A stretch of DNA of 64,000 nucleotides from assembly GCA_036346205.1 (NCBI GenBank), contig JARFJB010001598.1:1311001-1375000 (forward strand), in the 5' to 3' direction. The stretch's first letter is position 1. Every line of letters begins with the position of its first letter. This stretch comes from Vesta saturnalis (Eukaryota > Arthropoda > Insecta > Coleoptera > Lampyridae). Below are positions 48,500-59,643 of the stretch, piece by piece. The notes under the pieces are model-generated. The model saw only the letters and a list, made by a program, of their open reading frames with translations. It was not told the DNA's origin and ran no database searches. Made by a program: the position numbers and the translations under genes.

Positions 48500-51400
48500 C
48501 ACATTTCATATGTAATGTTCTAGTACACTTGGAACACTTACGCCCTATGTTTTTGATGTCATATTTTCTCCACATGCATAACATACTCCTTTGCAAAAAT
48601 CTTTTGCGCAGTTGCTACTATCTTCATGCTCTTTATTTTCCGCTAAAACGTCGCTACCAGAAGTAATGGTTTAATTCTGTAAAATCACAATTTTAGGTGT
48701 AGGAATATCGTTAATAACAAAATTGTCACCATTAGCCAAAAATCCCGGTTCAAAGGTTTTCATCGCAGTTTCATTCTCTTCGCGATTTTTAGTTTTATTT
48801 TTTTTCTTTTTGATATTTTTCGTTTGTGTAGCGGTTTTCTTCCCTAATCTATTTCTTTTCCTGTTTTCTTTCGACTCCTCTTCCAGATTTTTTTATTTTG
48901 TTTTTCTTCAGCTAGCGTTCTCTACGCTCCTGATGAAATCACGTACGAAAATTTTTCTGTATTTCTAATATTTTTTCGTTTGGGAGTCTCTGACCAGTAA
49001 AGAATTTGGCTAATGGGTGAGAAGGTTGGCTTATCATTAAAAGTTCTTTTTCTTTTCCTGTTTTCTTTCGCCTCTTCTTCTAGATTTTTTATTTTGTTTT
49101 TCTTCAACTCCTGTTCTCCACGCTCCTGAAGAAATCACGTACGGAAATTTTTCTGTGTTTCTATTATTTTTCGTTTGGGAGTCTCTGGTCAATGAAGGAT
49201 TTGGCTAATGGGCGAGAAGGTTGCCCTATTGTTAGAAGTTTTTCTCCACATGCATAACATATTCCTTTGCATAAAAATGTTTTGCGCAGTTGCTACGGTC
49301 TTCATTCTCTTTATTTTCCACTAGAACTTCGCTACCAGAAGTAATGGTTTCATTCTGTCTAATCACATTTTTAGGTGTAGGAACATCGTTAATAACAAGA
49401 TTGTCACCATTAGTCAAAAATTCCGGTTCAAAGGTTTTCATCGCAGTTTCATTCTCTTTGTGATTTTTAGTTTTTTTTTCTTTCTGATATTTTTCGTTTG
49501 TGTAGCACTTTTCTTCTCTAACCTTTTTCTTTTCCTGTTTTCTTTCGCCTCCTCTTCCAGATTTTTCTATTTTGTTTTTCTTCAGCTAGCGTTCTCCACG
49601 GTCCTGAAGAAATCACGTACGGAAATATTCCTGTATTTGTAATATTTTTTCGTTTGGGAGTCTCTGGTTAATGAAGAATTTGGCTAATGGGTGAGAAGGT
49701 TGCCTTATCATTAAAAGTTCTTTTCTTTTCCTGTTTTCTTTCGCCTCTTCTTTAGATTTTTTATTTTGTTTTTCTTCAACTCCGTTCTCCACGCTCCTGA
49801 AGAAATCACGTACGGAAATTTTTCTGTGTTTCTATTATTTTTCGTTTGGGAGTCTCTGGTTAATGAAGAATTTGGCTAATGGGTGAGAAGGTTGCCTTAT
49901 CATTAAAAGTTCTTTTCTTTTCCTGTTTTCTTTCCCTCTTCTTCTAGATTTTTTTATTTTGTTTTTCTTCAACTCCCGTTCTCCACGCTCCTGAAGGAAT
50001 CACGTACGGAAATTTTTCTGTGTTTCTATTATTTTTCGTTTGGGAGTCTCTGGTCAATGAAGGATTTGGCTAATGGGCGAGAAGGTTGCCCTATTATTAG
50101 AAGTTTTTCTCCACATGCATAACATATTCCTTTGCATAAAAATTTTTTGCGCAGTTGCTACGGTCTTCATTCTCTTTATTTTCCGCTAAAACGTCGCTAC
50201 CAGAAGTAATGGTTTAATTCTGTAAAATCACAATTTTAGGTGTAGGAATATCGTTAATAACAAAATTGTCACCATTAGCCAAAAATTCTGGTTCAAAGGT
50301 TTTCATCGCAGTTTCATTCTCTTTGTGATTTTTAGTTTTATTTTTTTTCTTTCTGATATTTTTCGTTTGTGTAGCAGTTTTCTTTCTAACCTTTTCTTTT
50401 CCTGTTTTCTTTCGCCTCCTCTTCCAGATTTTTCTATTTTGTTTTTCTTCAGCTTGCGTTCCCACGCTCCTGAAGAAATCACGTACGGAAATATTTCTGT
50501 ATTTGTAATATTTTTCGTTTGGGAGTCTCTGGTCAATGAAGGATTTGGCTAATGGGCGAGAAGGTTGCCCTATTATTAGAAATTTTTCTTCACATGCATA
50601 ACATTCCTTTGCATAAAAATTTTTTGCGCAGTTGCTACGGTCCTTATTCTCTTTAATGACCGCTAGAACTTCGCTACGAGAAGTAATGGTTTCATTCTGT
50701 AAAATCACAATTTTAGGTGTAGGAACATCGTTAATAACAGGTTTATTACCATTAGCCAAAAATTCCGGTTCAAAGGTTTTCATCGTAGTTTTATTCTCTT
50801 TACGATTGTTGGTTTTATTATTTTTCTTTTTGATATTTTTCGTTTGTGTAGCAGTTTTCTTTTCTTTCGCCTCCTCTTACAGATTTTTTTTATTTTGTTT
50901 TTCTTCAGCTAGCGTTTTCCACGCTCCTGATGAAATCACGTACGGCAATTTTTCTGTATTTCTAGTATTTTTTCGTTTGGGAGTCTCTAGCCAATGAAGA
51001 ATTTGGCTAATGGGTAAGAAGGTTGTCCTATTATTAGAAGTTGAGGCTATTGGAATAACAACAGGTTCATCAGTAGTACTCATTGTGGTACTGTCCCTAT
51101 TATTGGAAAGTTGAGGCTTTTGGAATAACAGCAGCTTCATCTGTAGTACTGATTGTGGGACTGTCCAAGTCATTAGCTTCAGTAAGTTGAGCCTCAATAA
51201 TTTAAATTTAGACGTCGTCTTGAACAATAACATCCGTACCGTTCTGGTCCTCTGAAGCAACAGCCATTGTCATTGTATTGATGTCGAACTCATTTTTGTG
51301 ACTATCGTTTGTAAAAAATTTAATATTTTGTAGAAGCATTTGATTTCAGGCTTACTGTTATCAACTGATTTAGTTTCCAGTGCTTGTAGTGTATCCTCAC

Positions 51401-51510
51401 CTATAAATGATTTGAATGTTTCAAAATCCAATAATATTATGCCACGTTCAGGAACTGAGATATGCTCGTTATCTATATTACTATTACTTAGTGGTCTTCT
51501 TGCAGACAAA
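48500..51510 (-). pseudogene. Repeat-expanded C-terminal region of the Tigger-like gene
   Basis: A coding-type repeat read on the minus strand. The long unit (~475-485 bp) contains MKTFEPEFLANG, VINDVPTPKIVILQNETIT, RSNCAKNFYAKE, IGQPSRPLAKSFIDQRLPNE, ISVRDFFRSVG and a Lys/Arg-rich stretch (WKRRRKKTGKEKVRKKTATQ). The short unit (~190-195 bp) has only the second half. ISVRDFF occurs seven times (near 48940, 49135, 49613, 49808, 49995, 50480, 50936) and MKTFEPEF four times (48750, 49430, 50296, 50771). The last copy ends in a Cys cluster (SNCAKDFCKGVCYACGE) and a stop near 48558. A 189-codon frame at 50783-50214 stays open through one and a half units; elsewhere shifts and stops interrupt. Confidence 0.75.
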
Positions 51511-51599
51511 CATTTCGAATAGTCTATAGCATCACTATCCCCAGTTGCCCTAAATCTGTGTCTAATAATGTTATTGTTTATATATTTTCTATAACTTTA

Positions 51600-52723
51600 C
51601 CAGAAGTGGAGCAAGTTTGCTTTCGTGAACTGTATATTAGGATGTTCTCTTCTCCATTCCAAAATGCCTTTTAACAACCGGTCTTGAGCGATTTAAATGC
51701 AGTAACATCCGCAGGCTGCAAAATACGTGTTGGACTTGCGTAAAGTGCTATCAAAATAATACCCAAATCAGCACATAATTTATTAATTTGCAGAGTTGTG
51801 TGAGTTATGCCCACCTACGAAGAGAATAACGGTTTTTCATGTTGTTTTCTTCGAGAAAACAATTAAAAATATTTCCAATATGTTCATAAAACAACGAAGC
51901 TTTCGACCAACCGTTGTCAGAGTATCCAACAACCCATTCTTTCGGAACTGTTTCTAATATTTCTTTAGGTGGTTTGCGTTTATATGGATAGATTACCATA
52001 GGGGTGTAAGAGTACCATGTGCAACAAACATAAACATAAATGTTCTTCGTTCCCGTACTGCCACTACCTATCTATTTTTAGGAAAATTTGTCTTGTCGCC
52101 ATTAAATATACGGTTCCCATCACGAATAATATCGACATACCCAAGAACTTGAAGCTCTTGTTCGATTGTATGGAACCATTTTTAATGTCCCCTCGCTGAT
52201 ACAAGCACTGGCTTGAGTAACGGCTTCAGACGTTCTTAAACATAACTCAGGATGTCTCTTACAGAAGGCGCGATACCATCCTTTGCCGGGTAAACCATCC
52301 GGAAATGGAGTTTTTCTGTTGGTTTCTTTTATGAAATTCTGAACGCTTTTTGCATATCCTCTATCCGTCTTGGGAACCTCCTTTTGACACATAATAATCC
52401 ATCTAAAACAAACGGTTTTCTATGACTAAGCATACATCTTATAACTTTCAATAGATTTGTTTTGTCCCCATTCCACAAAGCCGTTTAATGGAAAATGATT
52501 TAGATATCTACGTACTTCACAATTTCTATCTTTTCTTCTTTAGTAAGGTAAGTAGCTGGGCCATATCTAGGGTTTTAAATGCTTCACTCATACGAAATTG
52601 GAATGTGGATCTGGGAATACCAAATATTTGGGATGCTTTCTTTTGGACATTCCATGTATTTCTATTTCTGTTAAGGCCATTCTGATTTTTTATCTTTCGT
52701 CCTCCATCGCAATAAATTACCAA
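51600..52723 (-). pseudogene. Tigger/CENP-B-like transposase core, inactivated
   Basis: In order on the minus strand: a psq-type helix-turn-helix (VQKKASQIFGIPRSTFQFRM), the second DNA-binding domain (GKGWYRAFCKRHPELCLRTS), FNGDKTNFP with the first Asp, YPYKRKPPKEILETVPKEWV and VGYSDNGWSKASLFYEHIGN, VILFVGGHNSH where the second catalytic Asp (normally DGH) is Gly, and ASPTRILQPADVTAF with the third. The family cuts and pastes elements at TA sites. At least five frame changes and the lost Asp show the copy is dead. A C-terminal continuation (51509-51270: VPERGIILLDFETFKSFIGE) leads into the repeated region. Confidence 0.82.
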
Positions 52724-53303
52724 AATTCACCTACACATAATTTAGTTTAGCTACAGAAAATTCAAAAGAACCAAGTCATTATTAGCATAAAATAGTCAAA
52801 AACGTAGGTGCCAACAACTGTAGTTCTTTAAAATATATTCTTATTTAGTCGTTGGCATGACCATGCCGACCACTGTTTTTGTATTATTTTTGGTTATAGT
52901 CGTTGGCACCCTCAATTTTTGAGGTTATAACTGAAAATTACCATTTACTAAGTAAAAGGGCTTTAAAGCATATTATTTTAGTTCAGAAGCTTATCACAAG
53001 TTATGAGGTAAGAAAGGTTGTAAACAAACATGTAATGTACTGACTTATCGTTAATGTCAACCAATACTCTACTCACTCACTCTGGGCAGTGGCACAGAAA
53101 TGGCGCGCATTTATTCTTAAAATACACCCAACCTAAACACTCAAAGTTCACCTAGACTAGTAGAGAAATGTTTAACTTTGGCAACTAAAAATCCCTAAGG
53201 ACCTTGAGCATATACTATACAATATTCAAATTCATTTAATTTTCAATATACTTTGAATGTGCCAACGATTGTACCGGTGCCAACGGCTGTCGTCTTTACC
53301 TTA

Positions 53304-53569
53304 GTTGAATGAAAATATCCTCATTAATGATGTGAAAAAAGAAGAAATCAGATCATTTTCTTGTTTATTTTATCAACAACAACATAAACATAAACATAGC
53401 GTCACGCCTTTTATCAACAACAATTTTTTAATAAATTAACAAAAGTTTATGTGTGTCGAAAATTAACAAATTCATAGGTGAATTTTACTAACAATTATTT
53501 CATCATGAAAAAAATATAGAAGATGTATAAGCTAAGATAGTTTTGAAGATTCAATTATTATGTACTTAC
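53304..53569 (-). other. Part of intron 1 of the unknown gene
   Basis: From the GTAAGTACA donor of exon 1 (53569 downwards) to the TA flank of the Tigger element. AT-rich, no other signal. Confidence 0.5.
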
Positions 53570-53703
53570 TGTATTCTCAGCACAAAAATTATTAAATTCT
53601 TCATTATATTTTTTATGCAAAACAGTCACTTTTTTGTAACACGTGGTATGATAACCTACAAATTCGAGTGACGCACTGGTTAGCTCAACAACATTGTGCT
53701 TAA
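53570..53703 (-). pseudogene. Exon 1 (3' half) of the unknown TGCD-motif gene
   Basis: The minus-strand frame picks up at the TTAA next to piggyBac and reads HNVVELTSASLEFVGYHTTC, then YKKVTVLHKKYNEEFNNFC up to a GTAAGT donor at 53569. YHTTC gives the H-x3-C half of the zinc-binding-like module whose CFLC half lies beyond the piggyBac element at 56278-56173. Phase at the donor is 0. Confidence 0.65.
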
Positions 53704-56168
53704 CAAGTTCACTGTCCAATGACCCATATATGGGTCATGCCTTATGACTTCTGTGAATCCTGTGCCTCTTATTTGGGTCACGTTTAGGTTCAATTTCACA
53801 TGAAATTTTAAGATGGACTGTTGACGAATTGGCAGGTTAAATTCAGTGGACTTGGTGATATAACAAGGTACGTATGCAACGCATAATATTGACCCATATT
53901 CGGGGCATGGACTTGAACAATAAGTCACTGGCTACTACATTATTTCATACGGTATATAACTACAGTAAAAGAATTCCTGTTTTCGAATATCTTTTATTAT
54001 TCACTTTATAAACGTGATATAAACATAAAAATGCAATATTACATACTAGTGAGACTTATTATAACAGGGTAGGCAGTATGCTTGGGAACATTCTGAACAA
54101 TATGTTGAGGTTTTTTTGGTTTTATTAGCTGCATCTTTTGTATTCAAACCTTGTGATTTTAGCATCAAATAACATCCATGGCACCTTTTTCGTAAAGGTG
54201 CACCATTGTCACCTCTCATCTCTTGTAATTTGTGAGTAGATATCTTAGTCTTCTTTGGTGGAGCCGCTAAGTCGTTCTGTTTAGAGTCGTTGAGATTTAG
54301 GAGACCTTTCACAATTGACTCTGTATACTGAAGTAGCGTGAAATTTTTGTCAGTAAGAGACTTAAAAACTATGTGACAGTTGATCAGGGTGGTGCTACAT
54401 ACAAGTTCTATAGCAAGTTTTTTATACCATGCCAATGATTTCCGTAGTAAGTTGATAACTGATCGGAGATGTCAACTCCTTGTTTTCCCTATTATACTCT
54501 ACTGCAAGTTTTGGCTTCATTTTCTTGTTTCCTCTTCTGTCTGTCTTAGTTTCTACCATTTCGTCTCCGTAGCAAGTAGAAATCATGTGCACGTCCCGTT
54601 GGTCTTTCCACTTTAGGAGAGTCACGTATTCTTGTTGGGAACTGCATATTTCTTTTGCAGGTTGGTACCAATAACATCTTTATCCAAACTTTTTCTGTGT
54701 TTTCTGATGGTACCTAGTAAGTTTGTTTTTTATTGTATAAAACTTTGCTAAGTCAAGGCTTGCATAGTAGTTATCAGTTATTATTAGTCGACCTTCTTCA
54801 AGGAGATCTTTTGTTAGGTTAACAACTGTTGATCCTGGCAAATCTAAGTCTGGTAATTTTTCACTCTTTCCATCATATATACTTGTATTATATGTGAATC
54901 CCTCAGGTGTGCATACTTTGTATAGCTTGATTCCATACTTGCTGGCTTTTGAAGGGTTATACTGACGGATAGAGAGTCTACCTCGGAATGGTATCATTGT
55001 TTCGTCAACTACGACGGGGTCTCCAGGTCTGTACAATTCTTTCGTCGTGTTCATCAACATATCAAGCAAAGGTTTGATTTTGTAAGTTCTAGTTCCACCT
55101 GGCTCCTCATTGTTTGCAAAATGCCAGCACCTTAGCATCAGAACAAATCTGTTATAGCTCATTGGAACACGATGGAATAAAGTATGGTGATATATTTGGT
55201 CATTTTTCCTATAGCTTTCTATAGAAGGAAACTGCAGAATACCCATCACTAGAAGCAGTCCTGAAAAAATTAACAAATTTTCATTATTGTAAGTGAAAAT
55301 TGTTAAACTTTGAAAGAACTCACCAATAAATGTCTCCATTTCCTCACTATTTGTATCTTGCCATCGTGAAAGACGCGAAGATCGAGACAACCTTTTTGTG
55401 GCGAGCAGTTGAGCTGCATACCTGTTGGTTTCCAGAACCATCATGTCTATTGTTTCTTTGTTGATTATTGTTTTATAAACATCTAAAGGCTCAATATTGT
55501 CACCATCATATTCAATATCCTTCTGTAAGCCTGATTGACCACAAAACGGTAATCTTCCTATATTCAAGACGTCGCTACACCAAACAAGATACATATCTTC
55601 ACTGTCAGAACCTTTATTTATATCTTGTTCGCTAATGTCATCTTCCGTGTCCTCCCTCAACTCTGACTCGCCCGAGGACGAAGAGGACAATTCTATAAAA
55701 GCAATAGCAATTTAATTTATGTATATTGATGAAAAACCAGATCAAACCCATTTACCTTCAGATTCATAGTCTGGGTCGATAATATCATCATCGCTATCTT
55801 CATTTATGTCACTCAAATTGTCAAGTTCATATTGTAATTCCGCGTCAGTCAATGGTATTCTATTTTGCCACATTATGACCATGCAAGCGTACGAAGTTAC
55901 AACAAAGTTTACCGACAATTATATTCCCGATTTCTTGATTGCGAATAATAAACTGCACGTGCTACACAAATATCTCCACTGAACTGAAGGAATGTGGCAG
56001 TTTATTTCCGTAAACTGACGAAAAAGAACGAACCAAATATGACGCGTTGAACTCCAAGCATATAATTCATCAACTTCAGAGTCCCATGCCCCACATACGG
56101 TACATCGCTTTTTTATATGAGGGACTCCTAGACATTTATTATGACTACTCATATGGACAGTGAACGTG
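53704..56168 (-). mobile_element. piggyBac element, nearly complete
   Basis: TTAA lies on both sides (53700-53703 and 56169-56172). Short inverted ends CAAGTTCACTGTCCA and (reverse complement) CACGTTCACTGTCCA. Length 2465 bp, normal for the family. Removing the element with one TTAA restores a continuous open frame in the unknown gene, so the insertion is precise and probably the youngest here. Confidence 0.93.
54046..55882 (-). pseudogene. piggyBac transposase with two small introns
   Basis: Exon 1 (55756-55882) starts MVIMWQNRIPLTDAELQYEL and is acidic; a GTAAAT donor and TTTTATAG acceptor bound a 63 bp intron (55693-55755). A second 63 bp intron (55261-55323, GTGAGT...TTTCAG) rejoins METFIG with LLLVMGILQFPSIESYRK; having no stop it is easily read as coding. 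The DDE core shows VVVDETMIPFRGRLSIRQYN and LIITDNYYASLDLAKFY. After 54680 frame changes occur (LLKWKDQRDVHMIST in one frame, SLAWYKKLAIEL in another). The Cys-rich C-terminal domain (RCHGCYLMLKS...TYCSECSQAYCLPCYNKSH) is intact. Damage is slight: about three shifts. Confidence 0.9.
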
Positions 56169-56172
56169 TTAA

Positions 56173-56278
56173 AGTTTTTGATTTTATGAAAATCTAACTT
56201 TAATGAACAGTTTTTAAAAGTTTCATCATTAAAATCAATTACACAAAATGAATTACATAAAAAACACTGTTTGGCCAT
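56173..56278 (-). pseudogene. Exon 1 (5' half) of the unknown TGCD-motif gene
   Basis: An ATG at 56278 opens MAKQCFLCNSFCVIDFNDET then FKNCSLKLDFHKIKNF up to the TTAA target. CFLC is the first C-x2-C. Reading on into piggyBac gives a 119-codon open frame that is a chimera of gene and transposon and should not be taken as a protein. The true continuation is at 53703. The ~160 bases upstream (56279-56438) hold no clear TATA box; they would contain the promoter. Confidence 0.65.
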
Positions 56279-56438
56279 TTTTTATCAACAATACGTAGCA
56301 CGTTTTTTTCACTTCTATAACTATAACGACAAGCGACTCCAAAATGATGCACAGCATTTACGAGTCTATCGCTATCCTTTTCATTTTCACGGACAAATAG
56401 CATGCGCACTCTCTTTGATTCAATGGACGTACTATATA

Positions 56439-57433
56439 CCGGGTGGTCGTAAAGTAAGGAATAAATTCAATATCTCGTAAAGCATAATTTTATTCAAAAG
56501 CGCTCGGACCTGTCGATTTTATATTTTTCAGCATATTTTGGAAAAAATTTTATACAGGGTGTCTCAAAAGATTTGCTAAAAAAATTTTTTCAAATTGCAA
56601 CCTAATTTTTATTGCATTTTTGGATTGCCCTTACAATTCTAAACATTTGTCATGCAGCATGTGCTATACCTAAGTCCAAGCGTTTTGGAGTTATTCCCAT
56701 TCATAATTTAAAATTGAAAAAGGTCATGAAGAAAATGAGATAGAACATCCGGATTTGCCACACCATAACATCTGGTTCCAACAAGATGGTGCTCCCCATT
56801 TTGCTGTGGTAGTTCGAACTTATTTGCACGACACTTTCCCAAACAGGTGGATTGAAAGGAGCGGTGTTATTGAGTGGCCACCAAGATCACCCGATCTAAC
56901 ACCACTAGACTTTTTTTATGGGGATACCTTAAAGGCAAGGTATTTAAAAGCCAACCGGCAAATCTAGATGATTTAAAACAACGCATCCGTCAAGAAATAC
57001 GTCGAATAACGCCCGAAATGTGCAGCAGACTAACGGAGGACATTTCGAACATTTGCTGAAATAAAATTATTTTAAGTTTACGAATCTTTGTTTTCGATAT
57101 AATAAAACGTTATAAAATTATTTTATTTTTCGTTTTCTTCATGATCTTTTTTCAATTTTTAAATTTTGAATGCGAATAACTCCAAAACGCTTGGACTTAG
57201 GTATAGCACATGCTACATGACAAATGTTTAGAATTGTAAGGGTAATCCAAAATGCAATAAAAAATTGGGTTGCAATTTGAAAAAAATTTTTAGCAAATCT
57301 TTTTGAGACACCCTGTATAAAATTTTTTTCACAAAATATGCCCCGAAAAATATAAAATCCACGGGTCCGAGCGATTTTTGAAAAAATTGTGCTTTACGAG
57401 ATATTGAATTTATTCCTATTTACGACCACCCGG
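56439..57433 (+). mobile_element. Short Tc1/mariner-superfamily element, ~290 bp TIRs
   Basis: Ends CCGGGTGGTCGTAAA and its reverse complement, flanked by TA (56437-56438, 57434-57435). Inverted repeats of about 290 bp (56439-56730 and 57140-57433) are 90% or so alike by eye, sharing CCAAAACGCTTGGACTTAGG reversed. Only the last third of a transposase fits between. It sits just upstream of exon 1 of the unknown gene. Confidence 0.92.
56728..57058 (+). pseudogene. Transposase C-terminal third
   Basis: LPHHNIWFQQDGAPHFAVVV (second Asp), RWIERSGVIEWPPRSPDLTP then LDFF (third Asp), a one-base shift, FLWGYLKGKVFKSQPANLDD and ITPEMCSRLTEDISN to the stop at 57056. Everything N-terminal to the second Asp is deleted, so only trans-mobilisation would be possible. 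With the usual second Pro in GAPPHF the Asp spacing would be 41. Confidence 0.88.
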
Positions 57434-57435
57434 TA

Positions 57436-59414
57436 TAGACAGCTGCAATGCTGTGTCCTCTTTTACCGCATGGGATGGTTCGCTGTGACCTCTCTGTCAC
57501 ACGTATTCACTCGCACCAATATTTTACTTTTTAAAACTCGACAACCGGAATTCAGGACTGATTTTTCGCAGGCAACACTATACCACCCTGTTCGTAATAA
57601 AATAATTTTTGTTTTAAATTAAATTTTATTCATTAACCAGACCAGTGCAAGTTACTAGTTTCGACTTACCTGGCAATGCAAGAGTTGTGGAGGGGAAAAA
57701 ATAGGCAACCTTACGTTTGTATATTCTATAGGCTTGAAACTTTCGATTGGTATAGAATTTGACTATTGACCAAACCCGAGAAAAAAAACAAAATTTTTAA
57801 TTAATCATATTCTGGACTGAAATTGTTCAGGCAACCCCTTTGAAATATATTTATTGACATATGTAATTTGAAATAAAATACTTTTCATCCTTTAACCAGC
57901 TCGGTGAAAGTCGTTTTATATAGGGATCCTATACTACTATTACATATTTCGGGATATCAAAATTAATGTTACTTTGCTTCTTTAATCTTCACTCAAACTT
58001 CTTATAATTATAATTAATCTTAATTTATTCTAAATAGTGTTAATCTCTTTTTACGGCAATTATAAATAACAAAAATTGTGTTGTGAATTTAAACGAAGAT
58101 TAAAGTGATTATGATTACTTTTCACTGGGTTAGATTTAAATTAAGGAAGTATAATTACTTTTAAACAATGCAGTGTAACGAAATTATGAATAATTTATGT
58201 TATCATTAGTTTTGTTTGGAACATTCAAAAATACATTAGATCCTCAATTTCCAATTTATTTATTCTCCAATATTTAAGACATTAATTTCGTTCAAGGGTA
58301 TTCTAGTAATCAGAAGTATATTTTAGTTTAATTAAATTAATTTTTTTTGTGAAGGTTTGTGTAGTTTCGAGTAACTAATACAATTACCTGGAGTTATAGT
58401 TTATAGTGAGAATAACGCCTGATTTTAATTAAATAATTCATTGTTTATACAAAAGTATATTGACATTAAAATTGAACATATAACATTGTTTCCCAGAAAT
58501 GGTTACCCTTTTTCTATATAGAAAACGTTTGTATTTATAATAATAATAGGTTAGTTAATAACTTATTTAAATTATAAGGAATTATGGAGATATTGACCCG
58601 AACTATACATTCAAGTGGAACAGCTGACAATTTTTATTTTACAAAAAACAAAATCTAGTGGCGTGGCGACGAATTGACTGAATAATGGTATTTACTGTGG
58701 CGAATTGGCGGTGGTCAATACTTTTAGATTTTCAGAACTTTTAATTATTGGGAAAAAGTGTAAATGCTGGACTAATTACTTCTTTATTGTTGAAATAAAA
58801 ACGGCCTATTGCTTTTATGCTCGAATGCTTTATATAGTTTTGCGCTATGGTCTATTAAATAACAGTGTAAAACTGAAATCTACCTAAAACACATAATCAA
58901 ACTTATTATTACTATAACGTATCATTAGTAACAAATCAGTAGACATTTCTAAACTCATTCTTAAGTTGAGCGTATGTGCAAATAAATTCATTCGTGTTAG
59001 ATGAGGCGTTCTACATTTAAATAAGTGGAACAATTCACTTAACGCTTAGTCACACCTTTCTTACTATTTAACAAATACGCATAGGATGTAAAAAAATTAA
59101 ATAGTCATAAACAGAAATAGCAAACTTAATATATGCTCATTATGTAAATTATGCAAACATTTAAATAGTAAACAACACTAGTATTTACTTTTGTAATAAA
59201 AATTTTAACGATCTCCTTTTACTGATTTTTACGGTAACTGATCACAGGGAAAAAAATTTCTCTGACCTCTTCCTCTTGTCCGGATCTTAATAAAACAATT
59301 GCACTATTGTTTGCAACCTTTGAGAAAATTACGACTTTAATAATAGTATATACTCCAACACCTTTCTGTTCTTTTTTCTCCAGCTAATCGACTAATCTTT
59401 GATTTATTTTTCAG
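57436..59414. other. AT-rich, presumed intron sequence upstream of WDR62-like exons
   Basis: Plain AT-rich DNA. I searched by eye for the preceding WD40 exon, expected to end in a Gly-codon start before the intron, and did not find it. A CG-richer patch at 57440-57560 has no clear meaning. Confidence 0.4.
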
Positions 59415-59530
59415 GTGTACCGTGGTATTATTTAATTCTCAAACCGGTCAACAAAGTCACATTGTCAACAGTAGCCGAAAAACAATAACGTCTTTAGCAT
59501 TTTCGTCATGTGGAAGATACCTCGTCACTG
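59415..59530 (+). CDS. Wdr62: WDR62/MAPKBP1-like WD40 protein, internal exon
   Basis: A TTTTTCAG acceptor (59407-59414) and a GTAAAT donor (59531) bound 116 bases with one open frame: CTVVLFNSQTGQQSHIVNSS, RKTITSLAFSSCGRYLVTG. This is the WD40 segment that in vertebrate WDR62 and MAPKBP1 follows YPAG and precedes ESGHMPAVRVWD. These proteins are large WD40 scaffolds for JNK signalling and act at spindle poles and centrosomes. The last base, G, is completed by GG of the next exon to the Gly codon, an exact junction. The flanking 5' exons are outside or hidden; no repeat-family member resembles this. Orthology to a single insect Wdr62 gene is inferred. Confidence 0.85.
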
Positions 59531-59643
59531 GTAAATATAAATTTAATTAACATGTAGAAGTCAAGGACGTCAAGATTCTTAAAACAGTTCTCGCTTTTAA
59601 TAATCATTAGGTTAGTAAAACTTTTAAGGTACATTAATTTTAG

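Larger units (their letters stand above)
47989..53301 (-). mobile_element. Tigger/pogo-like element, 5.3 kb
   Basis: TA on both sides (47987-47988 and 53302-53303). Inverted ends GGGTAAAGACGACACTCG and (reverse complement) AGGTAAAGACGACAGCCG. The GTTGGCACC motif recurs near both ends. The transposase runs on the minus strand from about 52723 and its C-terminal region is expanded by tandem repeats down to about 48500. The element lies in intron 1 of the unknown TGCD-motif gene. Confidence 0.85.

Noticed and set aside
48723..50997. Phe/Leu-rich plus-strand frames resembling membrane proteins
   Set aside because: They are reverse readings of the Lys/Glu-rich minus-strand repeats.
55919..56278. 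119-codon Cys-containing protein upstream of piggyBac
   Set aside because: It crosses the TTAA boundary; the first third belongs to the unknown gene and the rest is transposon end sequence.
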